Shown here piece after piece: positions 36,330 through 44,650 of a stretch of 64,000 nucleotides of DNA. This stretch comes from Acuticoccus kalidii (lineage in GTDB: Bacteria > Pseudomonadota > Alphaproteobacteria > Rhizobiales > Amorphaceae), in contig NZ_JAKGCS010000015.1 in the NCBI RefSeq assembly GCF_021556395.1, positions 186,001 to 250,000 on the forward strand. The letters are read 5' to 3'. The notes beneath the pieces were generated by a model. That model was not told where the DNA came from. It saw only the letters and a list, made by a program, of their open reading frames with translations, and ran no database searches. Within the stretch, counting starts at the first letter, position 1. Each line of letters begins with the position of its first letter. The position numbers and the translations under genes are program-made.

Positions 36330-37297
36330 CTCGACTTGCCCATATCTCCGACCTCCACTTCGGGTCCGAGGATCCGGAGACGACGGCCGCCCTGATCGAC
36401 GAGCTGAATCGCGAGGAATTCGACCTCGTCATCCTCTCCGGCGATCTGACCATGGCCGCCCGTCACAGCGAGTTCGAGCGCGCCCGCGCCTTCATCGAAG
36501 CCCTGGAGTCCCCGGTGATCGCCGTCCCCGGCAATCACGACATCACGCCCTATGCGCTCGGCGAGCGCTTCTTCGCGCCCTATCGCCGCTGGCACTCTTA
36601 TGTGAACAAGGAGCTCGAACCGAGCTGGTTCGGCCGCCACGTCGCGGTGATCGGTCTCAACACCGCCCGGCGCATGGCGCTTCGCCTCGACTGGTCGCAC
36701 GGCAGCCTCTCCCGCAGTCAGATCGAAGAGCTGTCCGGTCGCTTCAAGCGCGCACGAGACAGCGCCTTCCGCATCGTCGTCGCGCATCACCCCTTCATCG
36801 CCGAGGACACCGAGGAGCTGTCCGACCGCCCGCGGGTGATGGTGCGCCGCGCTCAACAGGCCCTCGCCGCCTTCGCTGGACAGAAGGTCGACCTCGTGAC
36901 CGCCGGCCATCTCCACCGCACCTATTCGGCCGCGTTCGACCAAGAGCCGCATGGCGGATCCGTCGTCGCCTCCCGCACCCAGCCCGGCCAGCGGGTGACG
37001 GTCATTCAGGCCGGGACGGCGCTGTCCTCCCGGACGCGGGGCGAGCCGAACAGCTTCAACCGGATCGAGATCGACGGCAGCGCACTCACCGTGCATCCGG
37101 TGACGTTCGGCCCCAATGGGTGGGAGCGTGATGCGATCCCGCTCGTCTCGATCGAGCGGCACACCCACTCCGAGCCCGCGATCGAGCTGACGCCGCCGAA
37201 GCCGGTCTCCTCGGTCTACGCGCCCGGCTCGAAGAGCGGGGACGCTAAAGCTGGATCCCCTCCAAGAGCGTCAAAATCCGCTCCTGGCGGCCAATGA
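36326..37297 (+). CDS. calcineurin-like metallophosphoesterase
   Basis: Dinuclear-metal phosphoesterase of 323 aa. Motifs occur in order: DLHFG (DxH) near residue 10, LSGDLTM, PGNHD, AHHPF and GHLHRTY. These enzymes cleave phosphomonoesters or diesters, including cyclic nucleotides, nucleotide-lipids such as UDP-diacylglucosamine, and other metabolites. The ATG lies in an ATGA overlap with the lipid kinase gene. The last 53 bases overlap the convergent GGDEF-EAL gene, and the corresponding tail (after about residue 290) is proline- and serine-rich and unlikely to be catalytic. Confidence 0.87.
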   Translation: MTRLAHISDLHFGSEDPETTAALIDELNREEFDLVILSGDLTMAARHSEFERARAFIEALESPVIAVPGNHDITPYALGERFFAPYRRWHSYVNKELEPSWFGRHVAVIGLNTARRMALRLDWSHGSLSRSQIEELSGRFKRARDSAFRIVVAHHPFIAEDTEELSDRPRVMVRRAQQALAAFAGQKVDLVTAGHLHRTYSAAFDQEPHGGSVVASRTQPGQRVTVIQAGTALSSRTRGEPNSFNRIEIDGSALTVHPVTFGPNGWERDAIPLVSIERHTHSEPAIELTPPKPVSSVYAPGSKSGDAKAGSPPRASKSAPGGQ

Positions 37298-39401
37298 ACT
37301 GAAGCGCGTCATCGAACGGCAGGGCGTGGGAGAACACGAAGCCCTGCCCCATGGTGCAGCCGAGCATCCTGAGGTTTTTCAGCGTCTCCTCGTCCTCGAT
37401 CCCTTCGGCGACGACGCCAAGGCCCAACTTGCGCGCCATCTGGACGATGGCGGCGACGATCTGCTGGTCGAGCGGGTTGATCGTGGAGTTGGTGACGAAG
37501 CTGCGGTCGATCTTCACTTCGCGGATGAACGGCTCGCGAATGTTCGTGAGCGAGGCGAAACCGGTGCCGAAATCGTCGAGCGCGACGCGAAAGCCGCGGT
37601 GGAACAGTTCGGTCAGATTGTCGTAGACGGTGCGCTTGTCGTGGATGAGGACGTTCTCCACGACCTCGAAGAGGATCTCGGTCGGCGCGACCTCGAATTC
37701 CGCCTGCAACCGCTCGATCTGATCGACGAGCTCCGGCCGCTCGAGCTGGATCTGGTTGAGATTGACGGCGATATGACCCGGCGACAGCCCCATATCGTGA
37801 AACTTGCGCACCGCGGCGAACGATCCCCGGAGCGCCACGTCGGACAGGACGCCGCCGATATCGCGGTCGTCGAACGCCTTGAAGAATGCGACGGGGCCGA
37901 GCGTTCCGCGCTCCGGATGCCGCCATCGGCACAACGCCTCGAAGCCGACGACGCAGCCGGTCCTCAGATCGAGCTTCGGCTGGAAGAAAGGCTCGAACTC
38001 GCCCCGCGCGAGGCCGGCGCGGACGTTCCAAATGAACGCCCGGTGCTGCTCGCGCCGTTCGCGCATCGCGGGGTCGAAACGTTTCAGCCCGTCGCCGCCG
38101 TCCGCCTTCGCCTCGAACAGCGCCTGCGAGGCGGCCCGATAGAGATCGACATCCGCCGACACATCGTCCGGGAAGAGCGCGAGGCCGAGGGAGACCTGGA
38201 TATCGACCGGGCCGGACGGCGCAGTGACGCGCGTGCGCAGCAAGCCGCCGATCCGCTCGCCGAGATCGGCCATCGCGGCGCCGTCCTCGACCTCGGCGAT
38301 CACCACGGCAAACTCGTCCCCCGCAAGGCGGATCAGGACATCCTGCGGGCCGATGACGGTCTTCAAGGTGCGCGCGACGTGGCGCAGAACTTCATCGCCC
38401 GCATCACGGCCGTTGGTGTCGTTGACGTCCTTGAAGTTGTCGACATCGACCATGAAGAGCGCGGCGCGGCGAGCGCCGTTCGCGGCGTCCTGGGTGGCTT
38501 TGGTGATGATGTCGTCGAGAACGGAGCGGTTATAGGCGCCGGTCAGGCTGTCCCGATCGGCGCCCTCGGTCGACAGATCCTGATGGGTGCGTGCGGCTCC
38601 CTTGTCGTGCAGGCTGAGGAACAGGCGGAGCGGCTCGCCGCCGGACCGTACGATCTCGCCGGTGAGGCGCAGCCGCGTCGGCGGCGTGCCGGCGCGCTCG
38701 CACTCCACGTCGAACGTGGTCATCTGCGGATCGGCGCCGGTGAGGAGGCGTGTCACGAAGGCGCGGTCGAGCGGCTGAAACGCCTCGGCGACCTCCGCAA
38801 GCCGCAGGAAAGGGCCGCCACCCAGCAGCGTCCCTGCGGTGGGCGACATCTCCAAGGTGTCCGACTTGAAGTCATGGCAGAGCGTTCCGACACCGAGCCG
38901 TCGCGCAGCGGGACCGGCCTCCTCCTCGTGAGAGAGGCGCTCCGCCCGCGCCGCTTTGCCGCCGGCGTCAGGATGGTTGAAACGGCCTTCGAGAAGGACC
39001 TGGTGGATGAGACCGACCGTGTCAGGCAGCGCGACGACGCCCTCGCCGATGCCGGCGATCCACGCGGTGCGGCCCGCGAAGGCGATCGGCATCGCGACGA
39101 TGGTCGCCGGACCCGCAACGCTCCGAACCGTGATCGTCGCCGGACGGGCATCCGACTTGGGCACCTGCCAAGCGGCCGCGAGTTGAGACTGGAATGCCGG
39201 ATCGCCGACCACGACGGGGCGGGAGTCGCCACTGTCGAGTATGGCGGCCTTCATCCCGAAGGACCGCATATACAAGGTCACGAGTCGGATCGCTCGCATG
39301 TGCGGATTCGACGTCTCGGTCACGCTGGCGCGCGACGATATTGCTTCAACGTCCATCGTTTCGTCAGACGTTGAGCAGTCTTCCTTCGCCGCCTGTCGCA
39401 T
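37245..39401 (-). CDS. GGDEF-EAL cyclic-di-GMP signalling protein
   Basis: A 718-residue bifunctional-type c-di-GMP protein. The N-terminal about 270 residues contain no membrane helix and resemble a degenerate PAS-like sensor. The GGDEF domain (about 275-445) has AGDEF at 360-364 in place of GGDEF, and no RxxD inhibitory site is seen in front (GPQD). The EAL domain (about 460-710) keeps EAL (488-490), NLNQ, the glutamate of EVVENV and DDFGTG (609-614), so phosphodiesterase activity is likely; AGDEF can still be active in some cyclases. Alternative starts are 39356 and 39299. The 3' end overlaps the convergent metallophosphoesterase gene. Confidence 0.88.
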   Translation of the reverse strand: MRQAAKEDCSTSDETMDVEAISSRASVTETSNPHMRAIRLVTLYMRSFGMKAAILDSGDSRPVVVGDPAFQSQLAAAWQVPKSDARPATITVRSVAGPATIVAMPIAFAGRTAWIAGIGEGVVALPDTVGLIHQVLLEGRFNHPDAGGKAARAERLSHEEEAGPAARRLGVGTLCHDFKSDTLEMSPTAGTLLGGGPFLRLAEVAEAFQPLDRAFVTRLLTGADPQMTTFDVECERAGTPPTRLRLTGEIVRSGGEPLRLFLSLHDKGAARTHQDLSTEGADRDSLTGAYNRSVLDDIITKATQDAANGARRAALFMVDVDNFKDVNDTNGRDAGDEVLRHVARTLKTVIGPQDVLIRLAGDEFAVVIAEVEDGAAMADLGERIGGLLRTRVTAPSGPVDIQVSLGLALFPDDVSADVDLYRAASQALFEAKADGGDGLKRFDPAMRERREQHRAFIWNVRAGLARGEFEPFFQPKLDLRTGCVVGFEALCRWRHPERGTLGPVAFFKAFDDRDIGGVLSDVALRGSFAAVRKFHDMGLSPGHIAVNLNQIQLERPELVDQIERLQAEFEVAPTEILFEVVENVLIHDKRTVYDNLTELFHRGFRVALDDFGTGFASLTNIREPFIREVKIDRSFVTNSTINPLDQQIVAAIVQMARKLGLGVVAEGIEDEETLKNLRMLGCTMGQGFVFSHALPFDDALQFIGRQERILTLLEGIQL

Positions 39402-39562
39402 TCAATGCCCGCACTAAAACGCCCTTGCCCTCTTCGGTCGGTCAGGAGAGCACACACGAGCCCCCCGGAGTTGACTATAATAGAGTAGCGCTTGTAGCGC
39501 GCTTGCATAGATGGCACGTGTCGTTTTGATTACCACACCCGGTTAATGACCCGGCGAAACGC

Positions 39563-40717
39563 CTACACCACGCGGGCACCTTCGCGCCAAACGGCACGGA
39601 CCACGGGGATGTCCCCGTCCCCCGTCCGGCGCACGCGAACGAGATCGGCCCGCAACGACGTGGCGATTTGACCGCGGTCCGTCAGCCCGATCGCGGCCGC
39701 AGGCTCACGGGTGACCGTCGCGATCGCACGCGGCACGGTCCACCCTTCGCGTTCGCCGAGAACGAACGCCGCCTGCAGCATCGAAAACGGCACATAGTCA
39801 GAAGAGAGGATATCGAGCGCGCCGATATCGGCGAGTTCGCCCGCTGAGATATTGCCTGAATGTGAACCACCGCGGACGAGATTCGGCCCGCCCATCAGAA
39901 TGCGCATCCCCGCCTCGCGCGAGGCGCGGGCGGCATCGATCGTCGTCGGAAATTCCGCGAGCGTGACGCCGTCGCGAACCGCTTCGGCCACGTGCTCGGC
40001 GGTCGCGTCGTCGTGGCTCGCGATCACCACGCCGCGCGCCTTGGCGAGCTCGGCGACCTCGCGCCGGTTGCGATCGGACCAGACCGCCGCGCGCTCGCGT
40101 CGCTCGGCCTGGAACCGCTCGAACTCGGGATCGGACATCCCGCTCTTCGTCTGGAAATAGGCGCGATAGGCGTCGAGCGAGCGGAATTGGCGCTGCCCGG
40201 GCGTGTGGTCCATCAGCGAGACGAGAGCGACCCCGTCGAGATCATCGAACAGATGGAAGCCCGGAACCGCATACTCGTCGGAGACCTCGCAGCGCAGATG
40301 GAAGCGGTGATCGACGCGCAGCCGCCCGTCGTCCTGCGCCGACTTGATATCGTTCGCGATCTGCCGCGAATCCTCCGAGGTGAGGGAGGAATCCGCGTCG
40401 AGCCCGACGCGCAGCGCGTCGAGCACCGTGGTGATCCCCGAGGCCGCGATCTGCGCGTCGTGGGCCTGTATCGCGGCGGTGCTGTTCCAGCGCACGCGCG
40501 GCCGCGGCGCGATATGGCCTTCCAGATGGTCGGTGTGAAGCTCGACGAGACCGGGGATCAGATAATCGCCCCCGCAGTCTTCCCCGCCCGGATGCGCCCC
40601 CTCCCCGATCGCCGTGATGCGGCCTTCGTCCATCACGAGATGGCCGAGGACCACCGCGTCCTCGAGAACGATGCGTGCGTTGGAGAGGATGGTCACGGGT
40701 TCACTCGCCGAGGTCAT
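39563..40717 (-). CDS. phnM: alpha-D-ribose 1-methylphosphonate 5-triphosphate diphosphatase (PhnM)
   Basis: Amidohydrolase-superfamily PhnM of 384 aa, which in the C-P lyase pathway removes pyrophosphate from ribose 1-alkylphosphonate 5-triphosphate. Family features are PGLVELHTDHLEGH, RPRVRW, SLMDHTPGQRQF, ASHDDAT and ILSSDYVPFSML. The ATG at 40717 overlaps the end of the 2H phosphoesterase gene by 17 bases; a GTG at 40696 preceded by GGCGAG is an alternative. No phnG-L core genes are present in this window. Confidence 0.88.
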   Translation of the reverse strand: MTSASEPVTILSNARIVLEDAVVLGHLVMDEGRITAIGEGAHPGGEDCGGDYLIPGLVELHTDHLEGHIAPRPRVRWNSTAAIQAHDAQIAASGITTVLDALRVGLDADSSLTSEDSRQIANDIKSAQDDGRLRVDHRFHLRCEVSDEYAVPGFHLFDDLDGVALVSLMDHTPGQRQFRSLDAYRAYFQTKSGMSDPEFERFQAERRERAAVWSDRNRREVAELAKARGVVIASHDDATAEHVAEAVRDGVTLAEFPTTIDAARASREAGMRILMGGPNLVRGGSHSGNISAGELADIGALDILSSDYVPFSMLQAAFVLGEREGWTVPRAIATVTREPAAAIGLTDRGQIATSLRADLVRVRRTGDGDIPVVRAVWREGARVV

Positions 40718-41378
40718 CTTGGGTTGCAATGATGGAGAACGGGCCCTTCGGCTCGTCCTCCCGGAAAATCGCATAGACGAGCCGATGCGGCACGCCGAGC
40801 AGGCCGTCAAAATGCGCCGCCGCGGCTTCGGTCACCGCCGGCACCGCGACGGCTTCGATCGAGCCGCTCAACGTCATATGGAAGACGAAGCGCTCCATGA
40901 CGAACGGATAGCCCCACGCATCCAGCAATTCGCGCCCGCGGGCATCGAGAAGGCCGGGACTGCGGCGCGCGCGATCCGCCTCGTCGAGCGGCGCGCGGGC
41001 GCTCTCGAACGCCCGCACCACCGCCTCGGCGGCGGCCGCCACAGGGGCATGGTCGATCGCTTCGAGCGCGACGAAATGGCCGAGCTCGGCGATCTCCAGC
41101 GTCACCTCCAGCGGCGGCTGCTCGGCCGCGAAGGCCCGGAACCGGGCGATGAGATCGGCTTCCGACACGCCGGGGGCGAGGCTGAACGGCGCCCGCATCG
41201 TCGCGTGGAAGCCATAGCGCGCCGGCGCCGCGACGCGGGCCTGATGCGGTGCGGCCGGCTCACCGACGGCGCCGCTCAAGGCCGAACGGCCGAGCCACGC
41301 CTCGGCGCGCTCCAGAAGCGGCGACCCGTGTGGCGGTGTCAGATAGACGGCGTACCTCAAGCAGCGCTCACTTTTCAT
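40701..41378 (-). CDS. DUF1045/TIGR03223 2H phosphoesterase-family protein (phosphonate-associated)
   Basis: A 225-residue protein of the TIGR03223 family, commonly found in phosphonate (phn) operons. The two HxT/S motifs of 2H phosphoesterases are visible, FHATMRAPF and FHMTLSG, which in the fold process 2',3'-cyclic or 5-phospho-ribose 1,2-cyclic phosphate-type substrates. RYAVYLTPP at the N-terminus and a C-terminal FREDEPKGPF are typical. The ATG at 41378 is chosen; the frame remains open to 41759 but that part is not family-like. It overlaps phnM by 17 bases, forming a two-gene operon. Confidence 0.82.
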   Translation of the reverse strand: MKSERCLRYAVYLTPPHGSPLLERAEAWLGRSALSGAVGEPAAPHQARVAAPARYGFHATMRAPFSLAPGVSEADLIARFRAFAAEQPPLEVTLEIAELGHFVALEAIDHAPVAAAAEAVVRAFESARAPLDEADRARRSPGLLDARGRELLDAWGYPFVMERFVFHMTLSGSIEAVAVPAVTEAAAAHFDGLLGVPHRLVYAIFREDEPKGPFSIIATQDDLGE

Positions 41379-41603
41379 GTCCAGTCGAGGCCGTTCCTTA
41401 GACGAGCCGAGCCCGACATGGAATGACGTTTCGGTCTCGCACCCATGACAGAGACGGCGAGCGCGCCAGGCTCTTGCCCGGCGCGCGCTCCGAAAAGAGG
41501 CTTTGCGTTCGGCCGAACTGGTCGCAAACTCGCATGGCGGCTCGGCAGCGGCCCGGAGCGCAGAAAGGTCCACCGCGATGCGGCGCAGAGCGGATCCGTT
41601 CCC

Positions 41604-41888
41604 ATGACTGGCGGCATGGCGCCGCGGCACGGCGCGATGCCCTCCGGCGCCCCATCGCCCGGCGCGACGCGGCACCCGTCGCCGCTCGTCCGCGCAGTCT
41701 CGATCGCCGGGATGCTCGCCGCCCCGTTCATGCCGATCGCCAAGCCGATGGCGGTTCACCCGCCTCCCGTCGCGCGGCGGCGTAAGGCGCGCCCCTTTTT
41801 CGGACGATCCCCGGCGGAAAATCTCATGGTGGCGGCGCTTCTCGCGGCCGCCCTCGGCGTCGTCATCCGCAATGCGCGCCGACGCTGA
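41604..41888 (+). CDS. hypothetical small protein, uncertain
   Basis: An open frame of 94 codons from ATG 41604 (open further upstream to 41445). The C-terminus has a possible membrane helix (LMVAALLAAALGVVI) followed by basic residues. There is no family recognition and the first part is low-complexity Pro/Ala/Arg-rich. It fills the otherwise empty space between two minus-strand genes. Coding status is doubtful. Confidence 0.3.
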   Translation: MTGGMAPRHGAMPSGAPSPGATRHPSPLVRAVSIAGMLAAPFMPIAKPMAVHPPPVARRRKARPFFGRSPAENLMVAALLAAALGVVIRNARRR

Positions 41889-41900
41889 AGGCCGGACCGC

Positions 41901-42434
41901 TCACGCCTCGCCGGCCGGGGCGGGCGCCGAGCGAAGCCGCGCCATGACGAGACTGTCGACGAGGACGCCGTCGCGCAGGACATCGGCGCGGAGCCGCCCC
42001 TCGGTCTCGAATCCGAACCGCTCATAAAGCGCGATCGCCCGGTGATTGTCGGCGAGAACGTCGAGATGGACGCGGACGAGGCCGAGCCAACCGTCGGCCA
42101 TGTCGAGCGCGGCGCCGAGAAGGGCCGCGCCGATCCCCTCGCCCCAATGATCGTCATGGACCGCGAGACCGAAGCCCGCGCTGTGGGCCTTGCGCCCGCG
42201 GCCCCGCTCCAGGAATGCCCAACCGACGACCGCCTCCCGCGTCGCCGCGACGATCGCGAACTGGTCGGCAGGCCGTTCGAGGAAGCGGCGCGCGACCTCC
42301 GCCTCGCTCGCGAAGGGAAGGCGGTGCGTTCCGGCGCGGACGCCGGGGAGGTTGGTCATCGCCGTGAGCGAGGAAACGTCGCGCGGCTCCGGCGCGCGGA
42401 GCACGAGATCCGCCATCGTCCGATCGGCGGCCAT
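41901..42434 (-). CDS. GNAT-family N-acetyltransferase
   Basis: A 177-residue GNAT acetyltransferase, RimI/PhnO-like. VRAGTHRLPFASEAEVARRF, the acetyl-CoA loop region HDDHWGEGIGAALLGAALDMAD and LDVLADNHRAIALYERFGFETEGRLRAD, with the conserved NHRAIALYERFGF, are typical. The ATG at 42434 is chosen behind GCGAG; GTG codons at 42440 and 42437 and ATG 42416 are alternatives. The substrate could be an amino group on a small molecule, antibiotic or protein N-terminus and cannot be predicted. Confidence 0.85.
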   Translation of the reverse strand: MAADRTMADLVLRAPEPRDVSSLTAMTNLPGVRAGTHRLPFASEAEVARRFLERPADQFAIVAATREAVVGWAFLERGRGRKAHSAGFGLAVHDDHWGEGIGAALLGAALDMADGWLGLVRVHLDVLADNHRAIALYERFGFETEGRLRADVLRDGVLVDSLVMARLRSAPAPAGEA

Positions 42435-42509
42435 CACCACACTCGCTTAAGTTGCATTCGACGTCCGTCCGGGTTAGTCTCGAAATCCTCTCCACAGCCG
42501 GAGGGGCCG

Positions 42510-42869
42510 ATGGAGCAGCCAACAGAAGGGCCGATCATGACAGCATTCGTCGCGACCGCCACTCGCCGCCGCAGCGCGTTCGGCGTTTTCTGCAAGTGGA
42601 GCTTCATCGGCTTCAATTTTCTGATGCTCGTGTGGCTCCTCTCCACCTTCGGCGCCCTGGCGGAGGGGAACGATGGTGCGATCCACCGCGCCACCACCGG
42701 CAGCGCGATGATCGGAACGATCTGGATCTTCGGCGCCGTGCTCCTCGGCATCGTCATGGTGTCGACGCGGGGGCCACTCATCCGTGCCGGCCCGCCCGGC
42801 GGCGTCCGCTTCGTCATCGACGTGTCCGAGGCCCGTCCACCGGCCGGGACAAGGCCGCCGCCATCATAG
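42510..42869 (+). CDS. small two-helix membrane protein of unknown function
   Basis: A 119-residue protein with two predicted membrane segments, about residues 27-46 (VFCKWSFIGFNFLMLVWLL) and 66-84 (MIGTIWIFGAVLLGIVMVS), separated by a short polar loop, and a Pro/Arg-rich C-terminal tail. GGAGGGG lies five bases before the ATG at 42510; an ATG at 42537 with AGAAGGG is an alternative. It is divergent from the GNAT gene. I do not recognise the family with confidence. The tandem-repeat tract begins 29 bases after its stop. Confidence 0.65.
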   Translation: MEQPTEGPIMTAFVATATRRRSAFGVFCKWSFIGFNFLMLVWLLSTFGALAEGNDGAIHRATTGSAMIGTIWIFGAVLLGIVMVSTRGPLIRAGPPGGVRFVIDVSEARPPAGTRPPPS

Positions 42870-42898
42870 CGGTCCGCATCATGGTGTCGTGGCGGGAC

Positions 42899-43074
42899 GG
42901 CTTCGCCGCACGGGCGTCATGGCGCCGCTGGACGACCGAGTCGGCCCCGCCGCAAAGGCGGGGCGACGCCGCCGCATGGGCAACACGGCTCCGCCGCAAG
43001 GCCGAGACGGCTGCGCTGCATGACCAAAACGGCACCGCCGCACTGGCGAGACGCCTCCGCCGTATTGGAGAGAT
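42899..43074. repeat. 22-bp degenerate tandem repeat, eight units
   Basis: Eight contiguous 22-base units start at 42899, 42921, 42943, 42965, 42987, 43009, 43031 and 43053, sharing the pattern GGCnCCGCCGCAnnGGCnAnAC. The clearest are GGCTCCGCCGCAAGGCCGAG-AC (42987) and GGCACCGCCGCACTGGCGAG-AC (43031). Alternate units also match at a 44-base period. A possible ninth unit (CGCCGCATCGCCGAG) follows out of register from 43075. Because 22 is not a multiple of three, the repeat reads through all frames. It lies between the small membrane protein and the VOC gene, and no gene covers it convincingly; 42870-43220 is otherwise empty. Confidence 0.75.
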
Positions 43075-43220
43075 CGCCGCATCGCCGAGCCCGGCCACGC
43101 GTCGTCCGCCCTCCCCGCCCGCGACCGTCGGGCGAGCCAGTCGGCTCATCATCCACCCGGATGGTTCGCGAGTCGGCGAGGCACCGCGGCGGCCGATCCT
43201 CGGCGCCCCCTCCGATCGGA

Positions 43221-43616
43221 TCAGGCGAGGCTCAATTGCCAGGAGACGCCGAAGCGGTCCTTCACCCAGCCGAATTTTGAGCTGAAGGGATAGGCGTCGA
43301 GCGGCATCATCACCTCGCCCCCCTCGGAGAGGCCACCGAAGAGGCGCTCGATCTCCGCGTCGCTCGAACATTCGACGACGATCGACATCGAGGGCGTAAA
43401 CCCGAACCCGTGCTCGATCGGCGAATCGATGGCCGCGAAATTCTGCCCTGCGAGCGTCCAAGCGGCGTGCTTCACCGTTCCGACGGGGCCCGGCTCGCCG
43501 TCCTCATAAAGATCGACATGGTCCATCCGCATGTCCTCGAAGAGGGAACGATAAAGATCGATCGCCTCGCTCGCCCGGCCGGTGAACATCAGGAACGTGC
43601 TGAAGCGCTGCGCCAT
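43221..43616 (-). CDS. VOC-superfamily protein, PhnB type
   Basis: A 131-residue glyoxalase-fold protein of the PhnB/3-demethylubiquinone methyltransferase-like family. It has FLMFTGRASEAIDLYRSLF at the N-terminus, FTPSMSIVVECSSDAEIERLF in the middle and the C-terminal KFGWVKDRFGVSWQLS that is diagnostic of the family. These proteins are often metal-binding and mostly uncharacterised. The ATG at 43616 has GAGACGATAAA in front, a moderate ribosome-binding context. Confidence 0.87.
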   Translation of the reverse strand: MAQRFSTFLMFTGRASEAIDLYRSLFEDMRMDHVDLYEDGEPGPVGTVKHAAWTLAGQNFAAIDSPIEHGFGFTPSMSIVVECSSDAEIERLFGGLSEGGEVMMPLDAYPFSSKFGWVKDRFGVSWQLSLA

Positions 43617-44294
43617 TTTATCGTCTCCTCTCGGGCCCGCTCATCGGCCGAAGCACGGCTGCCCCCGGCGGTTTGCCATCGGGCAGCAAATTGTTTCGGC
43701 ACGAACACGCGGCCATTCATCATGCGGACAAGCACGGTGCATTTACCGCGCTCCACCAACAATGGCGCGAAACCCGCGCCAAACAACAACGGCGCGACGC
43801 CCGCGCCAAACAATAATGGCGCGATCCCCGCGCCCGGCTGACACCTCTGCGCGTTACATGCGCAAATTGGACACAACGAGGCGGCTCCGCGTTCCACGGT
43901 CGAAACCGGGCCGCTCCGCGCCCAGATCAAAAATCCGGGCGGATCGGCACCGGCCGCGCACAATCGGCCGGCACGCACGCCGATCCGGCGATTCCAGCCG
44001 CCCCACGCGCCCGGCCGACACAATCCAAGTGGCCCGCGTCGCACGAAGCGCGCTGACCAGCCCCGCCAGCCCATCTAGCAGATCCGGCCGGACGATGGCG
44101 ATCCCGGAGCGGGATGATTGCCTGCCAGCAACCCGGCCGGCCGCTTTAACGCACGGGCATCCGGACCGAATAACCGTCGCGTGAGGCCGTCGGCGCATCG
44201 GGCGCAGCTTTCGGCAAGCCAAACCCGTCGTTGTGGATCGCCGCATTCTGTGCCGTGATGGGGTGCCGACAGATCGAGCGCACGAGGAGGCGGT
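43617..44294. other. intergenic region upstream of uraH, contains a repeat tract
   Basis: About 680 bases between the VOC gene and uraH. Apart from the 27-bp hairpin repeats at 43758-43837 I see no recognisable gene. Overlapping open frames on both strands lack family content. The part after 43,850 should contain the promoter of the purine catabolism operon, but no operator was recognised. Confidence 0.5.
43758..43837. repeat. 27-bp tandem repeat of GGCGCG...CGCGCC hairpins, three units
   Basis: Three units begin at 43758, 43785 and 43812. Each contains AAYAAYGGCGCG, five variable bases (AAACC, ACGCC, ATCCC) and CGCGCC. Each unit is an inverted repeat able to form a six- to seven-bp stem with a five-base loop, so the tract could fold into three consecutive hairpins. 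On the plus strand a 39-codon frame from ATG 43722 reads repeated PAPNNNGA peptides. On the minus strand the same DNA reads repeated APLLFGAG. The loop bases vary between units while the stems are conserved. Confidence 0.75.
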
Positions 44295-44642
44295 ATGGCG
44301 GGCTATCTCACCACCCACGTACTCGACACCGCACATGGAATACCCGCATCCGGCGTCGCCATCACCTTGTGCGACGCGGACGGCAACGAAATCACCCGCG
44401 CCACCACCAACGCCGACGGACGGGTCGAGACGCCACTCCTCGCCGGCGATCAATTCCGCGCCGACGCCTATACGCTCGAGTTCGAGGTCGGCGACTATTT
44501 CCGCCGCCTCGGCGTCGATCTCGCCGATCCCGCCTTTCTCGACACCGTGGTGATCGCGTTTGGCATCTCCGACGAGGAGGCGCACTATCACGTGCCGCTA
44601 CTCGTCTCGCCCTACGGATATTCGACCTATCGAGGGAGTTGA
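44295..44642 (+). CDS. uraH: 5-hydroxyisourate hydrolase
   Basis: Transthyretin-like HIU hydrolase (115 aa), which converts 5-hydroxyisourate to OHCU in urate catabolism. The N-terminal THVLDTAHG and the C-terminal YHVPLLVSPYGYSTYRGS, ending in the diagnostic YRGS, are both present. GAGGAGG precedes the ATG. It is the first gene of an operon continuing with xdhA, xdhB, xdhC and a guanine deaminase. Urate oxidase and OHCU decarboxylase genes are not in the window. Confidence 0.95.
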   Translation: MAGYLTTHVLDTAHGIPASGVAITLCDADGNEITRATTNADGRVETPLLAGDQFRADAYTLEFEVGDYFRRLGVDLADPAFLDTVVIAFGISDEEAHYHVPLLVSPYGYSTYRGS

Positions 44643-44650
44643 GCCCGCCG

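Noticed and set aside
42899..43074. CRISPR array
   Set aside because: Units are contiguous 22-mers with no unique spacers and no cas genes are nearby.
43410..43841. 143-codon plus-strand frame
   Set aside because: Its first two thirds are antisense to the VOC/PhnB-type gene; only the final 39 codons cover the 27-bp repeat and they are described there.
44231..44650. Longer xdhA starting at 44231
   Set aside because: The extra 140 codons overlap uraH, which is clearly real; the 2Fe-2S domain begins after the ATG at 44651.
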